Assembly (NCBI RefSeq): GCF_000153345.1
Contig: NZ_CH724128.1
Location: forward strand, 1 to 64,000
Source of the DNA: Neptuniibacter caesariensis
Lineage (GTDB): Bacteria; Pseudomonadota; Gammaproteobacteria; Pseudomonadales; Balneatricaceae
Reading direction: 5' to 3'
DNA: 64,000 nucleotides
The notes beneath the pieces are model-generated. The model was not told where the DNA came from. It searched no databases and saw only the letters and a list, made by a program, of their open reading frames with translations. Both the position numbers and the translations under genes were made by a program. How positions within the stretch are numbered: position 1 is the stretch's first letter; every line of letters starts with the position of its first letter. Of this stretch, positions 18,499 through 26,977 are shown in pieces.

Positions 18499-18831
18499 AT
18501 GAGTTTTGAAACACTTCATGTTTGGAAGCGAGCATGCTCTTTGAGCTGCGAACTTTATCAGCACTTTTCTCAATGTACGGACTTCGGTTTCAAGGATCAG
18601 ATTACTCGAAGTGGTTTATCTATTCCAAGTAATATTGCTGAAGGCTTTGAGAGAGGCTCAGAAAAGGATCGCAAGAAGTTTCTTTATTACGCAAAGGGCT
18701 CTGCTGCTGAGCTGCGCACGCAAATCCATATTGGAAAACAGGTTGGTTTCATCCCTGTCGATCTTGCTGACAAGTGGTATGCCGAAGTGTTTTACATTAA
18801 GAAAATGCTCAATACCTTAATTCTACAATAA
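18499..18831 (+). CDS. Four-helix bundle protein (23S rRNA IVS-associated family)
   Basis: A 110-residue helical protein with the family's marks: FETLHVWKRACSLSCELY at the start, DQITRSGLSIPSNIAEGFER (residues ~33-52) and the SAAELRTQIHIGKQVGFI stretch. The family is known from intervening sequences of 23S rRNA genes and as free-standing genes scattered in genomes; its function is not established. AAGGAGG lies close to the ATG. The gene lies between two oppositely oriented 10-bp repeat arms and looks AT-richer than lptG, so it may be a later insertion. Confidence 0.85.
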   Translation: MSFETLHVWKRACSLSCELYQHFSQCTDFGFKDQITRSGLSIPSNIAEGFERGSEKDRKKFLYYAKGSAAELRTQIHIGKQVGFIPVDLADKWYAEVFYIKKMLNTLILQ

Positions 18832-18860
18832 TAGTAGTTTTAGGGTGTGCAACGAATTCA

Positions 18861-18910
18861 TCGCTTTTGCGCCAGCATTTAGCTGTATTTAGCAGATTTT
18901 AACCGCTTTA
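18861..18910. repeat. Right arm of the 10-bp-period array
   Basis: Units tcgcttttgc, gccagcattt, agctgtattt, agcagatttt, aaccgcttta in exact ten-base register, complementary in type to the units at 18411-18470. It runs into the stop codon of the RDD gene. Confidence 0.6.
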
Positions 18911-19366
18911 TTCTAAAATTTTAGCGTTCTTAGGCAGCTCAACCACATGGGTGCCGGATGCCATGTCGTGCCAGGTCATCTTCTGCTTGCTGATGAACAT
19001 CCACAGAAAACCGACGCCGCAGGCGAGGAGTGAGATCCAGCCGACGATGTAGCGTAGCAGGCATTTTACGAAGTTTAGTCTTTCCCCTTCAGTGGTTTGG
19101 ACTCGCAGACGCCAGGCGAGCATGCCCAGAGTCTGGCCGTTACGCATCCAGAAGTAAGAGAGAAATACATACAGCAGGATAAACAGGAAAGACTGGAACA
19201 GAGGTCCTTCTACGGCTTCGCCGTCGTTAAAGGCCATTGTGATAATCCCGGTGGAGACCATTAGCAGGGCAACGATAATCATCATGTCGTAGACAAAGGC
19301 GCCGAGTCGCTTTAGTGGGCTGGCAATCTTGATGTCGTCGTAGGTTTCTTTAAAAGCTCTGCTCAT
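18908..19366 (-). CDS. RDD-family membrane protein
   Basis: A 152-residue membrane protein with an RDD domain: LKRLGAFVYDMMIIVALLMV (first helix with the conserved Arg..Asp), FWMRNGQTLGMLAWRLRVQT (second conserved block) and a C-terminal helix pair. ATG 19366 follows the upstream stop by two bases; an in-frame GTG at 19375 overlapping that stop is an alternative. It probably forms an operon with the YeeE/YedE gene. The function of this family is generally unknown. Confidence 0.8.
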   Translation of the reverse strand: MSRAFKETYDDIKIASPLKRLGAFVYDMMIIVALLMVSTGIITMAFNDGEAVEGPLFQSFLFILLYVFLSYFWMRNGQTLGMLAWRLRVQTTEGERLNFVKCLLRYIVGWISLLACGVGFLWMFISKQKMTWHDMASGTHVVELPKNAKILE

Positions 19367-19368
19367 GT

Positions 19369-20613
19369 TTAACACGCACTTCGGGTTGAGGTTTTGGTAT
19401 CCAGTTTAAACAGAGGGCGAATATAACTGCCTACGTAGCTTCCTGCAAATGCAGCGACTAACCATAACCAGCCATGCAGGCTGCCAGAGGCGATACCACC
19501 GAAATACGCGCCGATATTACAACCGAAGGCGATGGTTGCGCCGTAGCCAAGCATAACACCGCCCAGCAGGGCCGCGATCCAGTGCAGAACCGGGAGTCTC
19601 CATTGGAAAGAGAACTTACCGGCAAAGGCTGCGGCGGCAAAGGCCCCGAGCAATACGCCTGCATTCATAACGGAATTAACATCGCTGGTCAGGGATTCTT
19701 CCAGGGCAGTTTCTCGGCCCGGTTGTAGCCAGTAGGTCCAGAAATCAAATTCCAGCTCCAACTCCAGCAGCATGGCTAGCTTTGCTCCCCATAATGGGTA
19801 AGCGACTGCTACAGCCCATGGCCGGCCAGTCATCGCCAAGGTAGTAAAGTTCAGCAGGGCTAAAACCAAAGCGCCCCAGATAAATGGCCAGGGGCCTTTG
19901 AGGTATCGGCGCCAGTCGGTAATACCGCGCAAAGGGCGATCGGTTTCAACTTCACCGTGGGTTCGTTTTTCCAGCCAAAGCGTAAACCCAGCGATTGCGG
20001 CAAAAAGAGCCAGATTGAGAATAATAGCCGGGATAACCCCTGTGCTTTCAATCACAGAAACGGGTGCCAGCTGGGGAAGCTCCATCCACCACTCATAATC
20101 CGCGGTGGCCCACAAACCGCCGACCATAAAGCCAAACATGCTGGGTATCGCCCGTAGTTGACCACCGCCGGCATGGTAAAGGTTGCCAGAAGCGCAACCG
20201 TTGCCTAGTTGCATGCCGATACCAAAGATAAAGGCGCCAATCAGTACGGAAAAACCGAGAGGGCGAATGTAGCCGCGGACCTCTTCACCGAATAGCTCGC
20301 CAGCACCAAGCGCAGGGAAAAACAGGCATACTGCAACGGCTAGCATCACCATTTGCGCGCGCAGACCGCGTCCTCGCTTATTAACGATAAAGTTACGCCA
20401 GGCCGTCGTGAAGCCAAAAGAAGCATGATACAGGGCCAGTCCGAGGAAGCCGCCAATCAGCATTAGCCACATCTGTTGCGAAGATTCATTAGCTTGCAGC
20501 CAATAAAGGCAATAACCAAACAGGGCCAGAGCGATACCCGGTACCAGTAAGGTTTTTGATTGTGGTTGTGATTCAACAGCAATATCAGGGGAGGGCGTTT
20601 CCACGCTATTCAT
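19369..20613 (-). CDS. YeeE/YedE family (TsuA-like) sulfur-compound transporter
   Basis: A 414-residue inner-membrane protein with about ten helices in two halves. Each half carries the family's Cys motif: GMQLGNGCASGNLYHAGGG (residues ~133-151) and IAFGCNIGAYFGGIASGS (~362-379). In the characterised relative TsuA these cysteines relay thiosulfate through the pore. Substrate is therefore probably thiosulfate or another sulfur species, by family. Downstream is an RDD protein gene; no TsuB/sulfurtransferase is adjacent, though an sseA homologue occurs 20 kb away. Confidence 0.85.
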   Translation of the reverse strand: MNSVETPSPDIAVESQPQSKTLLVPGIALALFGYCLYWLQANESSQQMWLMLIGGFLGLALYHASFGFTTAWRNFIVNKRGRGLRAQMVMLAVAVCLFFPALGAGELFGEEVRGYIRPLGFSVLIGAFIFGIGMQLGNGCASGNLYHAGGGQLRAIPSMFGFMVGGLWATADYEWWMELPQLAPVSVIESTGVIPAIILNLALFAAIAGFTLWLEKRTHGEVETDRPLRGITDWRRYLKGPWPFIWGALVLALLNFTTLAMTGRPWAVAVAYPLWGAKLAMLLELELEFDFWTYWLQPGRETALEESLTSDVNSVMNAGVLLGAFAAAAFAGKFSFQWRLPVLHWIAALLGGVMLGYGATIAFGCNIGAYFGGIASGSLHGWLWLVAAFAGSYVGSYIRPLFKLDTKTSTRSAC

Positions 20614-20745
20614 AAGTATTTACGTCGTATAGAACTGTGTTACAGGTACGGCGGATCTTCGCCCACTCGCAAAAATGAGCTGGTTATTATATCACCAGTC
20701 AGGAGAAAACTCAGCGCTGCTTAAGTAGAAATTAATATAAGGAAA

Positions 20746-20770
20746 TAAAAAAGGCGATCCTGAGATCGCC
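20746..20770 (-). terminator. Rho-independent terminator after the Sel1 gene
   Basis: Minus-strand stem GGCGATC (20764-20770), loop TCAG, stem GATCGCC, then six T. Confidence 0.9.
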
Positions 20771-20811
20771 ATAGTATAAAAAGTGCAGTACTTCTTATAG
20801 AAGTGCTCCGC

Positions 20812-21609
20812 TTACTGACCTACGTATGTTTTACGATACTCTTCAGCCAGCGCTTTCGCTTCGCTCAGTTCACTGCTGTTCAGTTTCATGATCAGACGCT
20901 TTTCAATTTCAACGGCAGTACGGTTGCCCAGTTCTGCTGCGTTGTGCATCCAGGCATAAGCCAGAATGTTGGTGTTAACGTCGTTCTGGGAACCGTGCTC
21001 GTTAGAGTAAAGTGTTCCGAGGAAGAACATTGCATCCGTGTGGCCCTGTTCTGCGGCCTGGCGATACCAGCGTTCCGCTTCTACAAAGTTCTGTTCGACA
21101 CCGGTACCGAAGTTGTAGGCGCGACCAATGTTATGCTGCGCTGGAACATAACCCTGTTCAGCAGATTGCTTGTACCATTGGATTGCCATGTTTGGATCGC
21201 GTTTCATGCCGTAGCCGAACTCGGCCATTTCACCCAGACGGTTCTGAGCTTTGGCATCACCGGCTTTTGCAGCAGGCTCAACAGTCAGCAGCTCTTTCTT
21301 GTACTCTTTGTCTTTGACTGCGCGCAGGCTGTTTACACTGCCCAGGTGGCCCAAAGACGCACCGCGGTTGTAGTAACGCACTGCTTTGGCTTCGTCTTTA
21401 TCCACGCCCCAGCCGTTTTCGTACATTTGGCCAACCATATTAAGTGCGTCAGGGTTACCCTCTTTTGCCAGCGGGCTTAGCTCTTTATAGGCTGTTTCGT
21501 AGTCTTGTTTATCGAACGCTACGCTGCCCTTACCGAGGTTTGCTGCCATCAGGTCTGTCGCACTGATGCTTAGCATCAGACTTGCTGCTAAAAGGATCTG
21601 TTTCTTCAT
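20812..21609 (-). CDS. Secreted Sel1/TPR-like repeat protein
   Basis: A 265-residue protein. ATG 21609 gives a clean signal peptide (KKQILLAASLMLSISATDLMA). The mature part is a set of Sel1-like repeats: GNPDALNMVGQMYENGWGVD, AKAQNRLGEMAEFGYGMKRD, PAQHNIGRAYNFGTGVEQ and TDAMFFLGTLYSNEHGSQ. Such periplasmic solenoids bind partner proteins, often in envelope or secretion functions; no partner is evident here. An upstream in-frame extension to 21678 lacks a signal peptide and is not favoured. Confidence 0.8.
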   Translation of the reverse strand: MKKQILLAASLMLSISATDLMAANLGKGSVAFDKQDYETAYKELSPLAKEGNPDALNMVGQMYENGWGVDKDEAKAVRYYNRGASLGHLGSVNSLRAVKDKEYKKELLTVEPAAKAGDAKAQNRLGEMAEFGYGMKRDPNMAIQWYKQSAEQGYVPAQHNIGRAYNFGTGVEQNFVEAERWYRQAAEQGHTDAMFFLGTLYSNEHGSQNDVNTNILAYAWMHNAAELGNRTAVEIEKRLIMKLNSSELSEAKALAEEYRKTYVGQ

Positions 21610-21983
21610 CGAGTGTTGCCCACTTAAATTAGTTAGGGTTCGAGAGAGGCCGACAATTATACCTATATTGCAACGCATTTGTTGATTACCTTAAGTAACT
21701 ATTCTTAGTTAGCGGTATTCTCTCGCCGGCAAAAATGCTGATTTATAGGTCTAGTTAATTTAGTAAAATCTAATGTGCGGCGATTCTATACTAACTATTC
21801 GCCCCAAAACTACTCTACGTGCTCAGTTTCTTGCGGTGGGTCAATACTACAACAAAAGGTGTATTTATTATACATCTAATGATTATTTAATGGATGTTCA
21901 TCTTAGGTGTTATATCAATGTTTTCTAAAGCGCGCCTTAATATAATCGACTAGGCTAAATTCAAAGGATCCTGAAACCGCACT
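21610..21983. other. Divergent promoter region, Sel1 gene / CBS-PAS-GGDEF-EAL gene
   Basis: An AT-rich gap of 374 bp with no ORF and no 10-bp array. A short inverted repeat TGTAT-N5-ATACA lies at 21860-21874. The rest shows only AT-rich blocks that could hold -10 elements for the two divergent genes. Confidence 0.4.
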
Positions 21984-24900
21984 ATGAATCTGAATGCCAT
22001 CGAACTTGAGTCGATACCTTTAAAGGCGATCATTACACCGGACGTTATGACGGTGGGGGCTAGTGCGCATTTAGCACATGTTCTGACTCTGATGCAGACC
22101 AATGCGATCAGTAGCATTGTCGCCGTTGATTCCGATGATAAGCCGATTGGCATTTTTACAGAGCAAGACGCCATTCGCCTGATGGCTGAGAAACGGTCGA
22201 TATCTGAGATGCGGATGGGTGATGTAATGACTCATCCGGTTTTAGTTGTGCCTCTGAATCTCGGCTATGCAAAAGCTTATCAAAAGATGATGGAACATAA
22301 GGTTCGTCATCTGGTCGTGGTAGATGAAGAAGGTAAGTTACTGGGTTTAGCAAGTGAAGGTGATTTCCTGCATCACATGGGAATCGAATACCTTGTTGAA
22401 CTGAAAACTGTTGGTAGCGCGATGTCTCAAAGTGTCGCTACCCTGGAAGCTAACCTTCCCCTTAGTCAGGCGGTCGACCTGATGAATACAACCCATTTTA
22501 GTTGCATCGTAGCGATGTCTGAAGGAAAGCCGGTGGGTGTGATAACCGAGCGGGATGTTGTTAGGTTCGCTATTAAAGGTGTTGATAGCTCCTCTGTCGC
22601 TATCCAGGAGGTTATGTCTTCACCTCTGCAGATTGTTTTGCCGGATATGCCGCTGCAGACTGCGAGCCGCAGGATGGAGCTGGAAAAGATTCGCCGTCTT
22701 ATTGTTGTTGACGATAAAGGAGTGTTAGCCGGAATCCTTACCCGTCACGATATAGCAAAATCTTTGCAGGGCTCTTATATAGAGTACCTTCAGGAAACCC
22801 TGGATCGAAAAAATCGAGATCTCCTTGATTCTGAATCCCGTTTAAGAGAAATCGAGCAACGTGAGTTCTACCAGGATCTGGTCGATCAGGTTAGTGATTC
22901 GATTTTTGTTATCGATGCCGAAGATAGCCGTATTCTGGATGCGAACCAAAAGGCTGCTGATAATCTTCGAATGCCTTTAGCGGAACTGCTCAATCTGCGC
23001 GTGGTGGATTTTTCGGTTGCGGTTCCAAATCTGGAGTACTGGTTTGACAGCTTTCTTCCAAAGCTTAGGGAAGGGGAAGTATTAACGATCAGTGATCATC
23101 GCCGTGCTGATGGTAGTGTGTTTCCTGTTGAGGTAAAGGCGCGTTTAGTTCAGTTAGGCAATCGAGAGTACGTTGTTGCCATTGCCCGAGATCTGACTGA
23201 GCGGATGGAAAGTACGCAGAAATTGATTGAAAACGAGCAGCGCTTTCGCATGCTGTTTGATGAATCCCCTATCTCGATGGCCTATGTGAGTTTTTCTGGC
23301 GAGGTATTGAGTTTAAATAAACGTTTTACCGAGGTTTTTGGCTATACGAAGGACGATGTTCCGACTTTGGAAGATTGGTTTATTAAGGCCCACCCCCAAC
23401 AAGAATACCGCGATCAGGTCAGAACGCGTTGGGGGCACTCGTTAGATGGGGCTAAGTCTGGCAACCACACCATCCCAGCCGCTGAATATCAGGTGATCTG
23501 TAAGCAGGGTAAAACAAAACTGATTACCGCATCGGGGGTAACTACAGAGCACGGTTTTCTGGCGATCCTCGAAGATATCACTGAGCAAAGGCTTGCTTCT
23601 GAGGCATTAAAAGAGAGCGCTGAAACCTATTTCAGTATTATTACTACCTCACAAGATGGCTTTTGGATTGTTGACCAGCAAGCCCGTTTTCTTGATGTAA
23701 ACGAAGCTTACGCGAAAATGTCGGGCTACAGTCGCGAAGAGTTAATGTCGATGAGCATTGGTGATCTGGATGCCATCGAAACTCCGGATGTGACTAAAAA
23801 GCGGATTGAGTTGATAAAACATCAGGGTGGGCAGCGATTCCTGACCAAGCATCGTCGCAAAAACGGTGATATTTATGATGTTGAAGTGAATGCTACTTAC
23901 TGGTCTGGAGGTGGGGGACGGTTCTTTGTTTTCCTGCGCGATGTTACCGAGCGAATTAATTATGAAGATCGCCTTCGTCAGGCTGCTGCGGTATTTGGAA
24001 GTACCAATGAAGGGGTGATGATCACCGATGTTGATGGTCAGATCCAGATGGTTAATGAGGCATTTTGCTCGCTGACTGGATATGGCAAAGATGAGGTGAT
24101 TGGGCAGCCGGCGAAAATCCTCCAGTCGGGTCGCCACAGCGCTGAGTTTTATCATGAGATGTGGGAAAGCATTAATGATGTTGGGAGCTGGCAGGGGGAG
24201 ATCTGGAATCGTCGTAAAGATGGTACGACTTATCCTGAATGGTTAAGTATCAGTGCCGTTAAAGATGATGATAACCGGGTGAATCACTACGTTGGAGTGT
24301 TCTCTGATATCTCGCAGTTGAAGGAGTCGGAACAGAAACTCAATCATCTGGCTCATCATGATATGTTGACCGGTTTACCTAACCGATTGATGTTGCAAAC
24401 CCGTCTTGATCAGGCATTAGCGCAGGCTCGTCGTAAAAATACTTCCCTGGCTTTATTACTTCTGGATCTGGATCGGTTTAAGGATGTAAATGATAGTTTT
24501 GGTCATTCTGCGGGTGATGAACTTCTTAAGCAGGTGGCGAGCATTCTTAAAGAAGGTTTGCGGGAGGTAGACCTGGTTTGCCGGATGGGAGGGGATGAAT
24601 TTGCCATTCTTCTTGAAGATATTCAGCACCCGGAAGATGCCGGCAAAGTGGCGAGTAAAGTCACCTCGCTGCTGGCGAAAAGCTGGAATATCAGTAATGG
24701 TTATGAGGTCGCTATTGGTGGTTCCGTAGGAATCAGCCTGTTTCCTGAGCAGAGCGGTGATTCTCAGGCGCTTCTGCAGCATGCTGATGCCGCGTTATAC
24801 CGAGCCAAGTCGGAAGGGCGTGGTCGTTTCCATTACTTTACTGAGGAACTGACGCGGGATGCCAGAAAGCGCCTGGATCTTGAAGCCAGACTAATCAAAG

Positions 24901-25637
24901 GCATTGCCAGGAATGAGCTGGAAGTTTATTACCAGCCACAGATTCACATCGCTACGGGTAAGTTGGTGGGTGCTGAAGCACTTGTGCGCTGGAATGATCC
25001 TGAACATGGCCTGATCGGTCCGAATGAATTTATCCCTCTTGCTGAGCAGACAGGCCTGATTAACGATATAGGCTTGTTAGTACTCAAACAGGGTTGCTCC
25101 CAGTTAAAGGCCTGGCTTGATGCAGGCTGTGAACCCTTTGCGCTGGCAGTTAACTTATCTGCAGTGCAGCTACGCCATTCTGATATTCGCCCAGTGATTG
25201 CTAATGTTCTGGAAGAAACAGGGCTTGAAGCAAAATATCTGGAGTTAGAAATCACTGAAAGTGCTCTTATGGAGCGGGAGCAAGAATCTATCCAGCTTTT
25301 GGACAGCCTCCGTTCTTTGGGAGTACGTATTGCTATTGATGATTTTGGTACTGGTTATTCCTCTTTGGCTTACCTGAAGAAATTCCCGCTGGATGTACTG
25401 AAAATTGATAAGTCTTTTGTTGATGATATTCCTGCTGACAAAGATGACATGGTTATCGCTGCAACCATCGTTGCTATGGGGCATAGCTTAGGACTTCAGG
25501 TGCTGGCAGAAGGTGTCGAGACAGAGGAGCAGCTGGCGTTTCTTCGTAGCAAAAATTGCCATTACTATCAGGGCTATCTGAGAAGTAAGCCGGTACCTGC
25601 CGATCAGTTCGCCAACTTTCTTACCTACCACAACTAG
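21984..25637 (+). CDS. Four-CBS, four-PAS, GGDEF-EAL c-di-GMP signalling protein
   Basis: A 1217-residue soluble protein. Residues ~10-270 hold four CBS motifs (two Bateman modules; VMTVGAS, VMTHPVLVV, AMSQSVATL, VMSSPLQIV). Four PAS domains follow to ~785. The GGDEF domain has HDMLTGLPNR, DLDRFKDVND and an intact GGDEF; REVD five residues before it is an inhibitory I-site. The EAL domain has EALVRW, IDDFGTGYSSLAYLKKFPL and EGVETEEQ, so phosphodiesterase residues are intact. Both activities are possible. CBS pairs suggest adenine-nucleotide or redox/energy sensing. No membrane helix is seen. A diguanylate cyclase gene follows 120 bp downstream. Confidence 0.92.
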   Translation: MNLNAIELESIPLKAIITPDVMTVGASAHLAHVLTLMQTNAISSIVAVDSDDKPIGIFTEQDAIRLMAEKRSISEMRMGDVMTHPVLVVPLNLGYAKAYQKMMEHKVRHLVVVDEEGKLLGLASEGDFLHHMGIEYLVELKTVGSAMSQSVATLEANLPLSQAVDLMNTTHFSCIVAMSEGKPVGVITERDVVRFAIKGVDSSSVAIQEVMSSPLQIVLPDMPLQTASRRMELEKIRRLIVVDDKGVLAGILTRHDIAKSLQGSYIEYLQETLDRKNRDLLDSESRLREIEQREFYQDLVDQVSDSIFVIDAEDSRILDANQKAADNLRMPLAELLNLRVVDFSVAVPNLEYWFDSFLPKLREGEVLTISDHRRADGSVFPVEVKARLVQLGNREYVVAIARDLTERMESTQKLIENEQRFRMLFDESPISMAYVSFSGEVLSLNKRFTEVFGYTKDDVPTLEDWFIKAHPQQEYRDQVRTRWGHSLDGAKSGNHTIPAAEYQVICKQGKTKLITASGVTTEHGFLAILEDITEQRLASEALKESAETYFSIITTSQDGFWIVDQQARFLDVNEAYAKMSGYSREELMSMSIGDLDAIETPDVTKKRIELIKHQGGQRFLTKHRRKNGDIYDVEVNATYWSGGGGRFFVFLRDVTERINYEDRLRQAAAVFGSTNEGVMITDVDGQIQMVNEAFCSLTGYGKDEVIGQPAKILQSGRHSAEFYHEMWESINDVGSWQGEIWNRRKDGTTYPEWLSISAVKDDDNRVNHYVGVFSDISQLKESEQKLNHLAHHDMLTGLPNRLMLQTRLDQALAQARRKNTSLALLLLDLDRFKDVNDSFGHSAGDELLKQVASILKEGLREVDLVCRMGGDEFAILLEDIQHPEDAGKVASKVTSLLAKSWNISNGYEVAIGGSVGISLFPEQSGDSQALLQHADAALYRAKSEGRGRFHYFTEELTRDARKRLDLEARLIKGIARNELEVYYQPQIHIATGKLVGAEALVRWNDPEHGLIGPNEFIPLAEQTGLINDIGLLVLKQGCSQLKAWLDAGCEPFALAVNLSAVQLRHSDIRPVIANVLEETGLEAKYLELEITESALMEREQESIQLLDSLRSLGVRIAIDDFGTGYSSLAYLKKFPLDVLKIDKSFVDDIPADKDDMVIAATIVAMGHSLGLQVLAEGVETEEQLAFLRSKNCHYYQGYLRSKPVPADQFANFLTYHN

Positions 25638-25757
25638 TATGCTGCTTTTAGGGTATAGCCCATCGCCAAAAAAATGTTCAGTATGAACGGTCGTTTGCTA
25701 AGCTTTATCCAGAGGAAGGGAAGTTATACCAGGGTGGTGTAGTGAGAGGTCTGGTAT

Positions 25758-26975
25758 ATGAATCCCAGAAAGCTGTCTTCATCTTTAGATTTTTTCCTGC
25801 GTCGGTTTTGTGCCATTGCTATCCTCTCTTCTGTGTTGGTTCTGGTGTTGAGTGGTTATGCGGCCAGTCTTATCTACGAACGCTACGTGGTTCGACTTGC
25901 CGAATCTAACGCGGTTAATCTCGCATCTTCCATCATTAATGCTCACCGTACCGAATTAGACGCAGCCCTGATTAAAGCGCCTCTGTTACCTCCGGATATC
26001 ATGAGCCTGGATCGAACGTTGAGAGCGTTCATTCAGCCTTATGGCATTGTTAAAATTAAGATGTTCTCCCCGAAAGGAATCGTTATTTACAGTACCGATA
26101 TGCGAATTATTGGGACTGACGCTAGCCAGAATGCAGAACTTCAAGTCGCCTTGAATGGCGGAGCAAGTTCTTTGATTCAGCACAAAGATCAGTTCCGTGA
26201 CCTGACCCATGAAGAGCGCTTTGATGTTGATGTGGTTGAAAGCTACGTAGCGATGAAAAACCCGGAAGGTAAGGTCATTGGCGCCTTCGAGATCTATCAG
26301 GATATGTCAGGGTTTCGTGGTGAAGTTCAGCAAGGGGTTGCGCTCTTTGTCGGGGGGCTGGCTCTGATTGTTCTGGGGATAATCACTACAGCCTTCGCGT
26401 TTATGCGTAAAGCGGCTAAGCGGCTTATCTCCCAGCAGTATCAGTTAGAAACGCTGGCGACCGTTGATAGCGTTACCGGGCTTTATAATCGAGCGGAGAT
26501 TACCCGCCGAATGGAAGCTGAGTGGCAGCGATTTAAACGAGGCGGTCCTGATGCACGTAAATTTGCGTTGCTAATGCTGGATCTGGATCATTTTAAGCGA
26601 ATTAATGATAACTACGGTCATCTGGCGGGTGACGAACTGTTAAGGCGTGTGGCTGGTCGCTTAAGGGAGGAGCTTCGCAGTTACTCTGAAATCGGGCGTT
26701 ACGGGGGGGAGGAGTTTATTGTCCTGATTCCTGAGATCACGAACTGTGATGCTTACTCTGTGGCGGAAAGGTTGAGAGTGAGGCTTGTCGAGCCCGGATT
26801 TGATCTGGGTGACGAAACGGTCTCAATTACGACCAGCATCGGTTTTGCGATTGCTGATGATTCAGATAAAGATCTGGATGCGCTGATTAAAAGAGCTGAT
26901 GATTGTTTGTATGAGGCTAAAGGCGCTGGACGTAACCGAGTCGTGGGGGCAGTTGAAACCGCCCCCGAACTTTAA
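25758..26975 (+). CDS. Membrane-bound diguanylate cyclase with periplasmic sensor
   Basis: A 405-residue protein: N-terminal helix (AIAILSSVLVLVLSGYAASL), a periplasmic dCache-like region to about residue 190, a second helix (ALFVGGLALIVLGIITTAFA), then GGDEF with DSVTGLYNR, DLDHFKRIND and an intact GGEEF. The I-site is altered: RSYS replaces RxxD, so product inhibition is probably lost. Expected to make c-di-GMP in response to a periplasmic signal. It lies just downstream of the large GGDEF-EAL gene and may be co-regulated. Confidence 0.92.
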   Translation: MNPRKLSSSLDFFLRRFCAIAILSSVLVLVLSGYAASLIYERYVVRLAESNAVNLASSIINAHRTELDAALIKAPLLPPDIMSLDRTLRAFIQPYGIVKIKMFSPKGIVIYSTDMRIIGTDASQNAELQVALNGGASSLIQHKDQFRDLTHEERFDVDVVESYVAMKNPEGKVIGAFEIYQDMSGFRGEVQQGVALFVGGLALIVLGIITTAFAFMRKAAKRLISQQYQLETLATVDSVTGLYNRAEITRRMEAEWQRFKRGGPDARKFALLMLDLDHFKRINDNYGHLAGDELLRRVAGRLREELRSYSEIGRYGGEEFIVLIPEITNCDAYSVAERLRVRLVEPGFDLGDETVSITTSIGFAIADDSDKDLDALIKRADDCLYEAKGAGRNRVVGAVETAPEL

Positions 26976-26977
26976 GC

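Noticed and set aside
20803-21480. 225-residue open frame antisense to the Sel1 gene
   Set aside because: Sel1 repeats, signal peptide and terminator all support the minus-strand gene; the other frame has no such support.
26945-26967. GC-rich inverted repeat at the end of the diguanylate cyclase gene as terminator
   Set aside because: It lies in the coding sequence and has no T-run after it.
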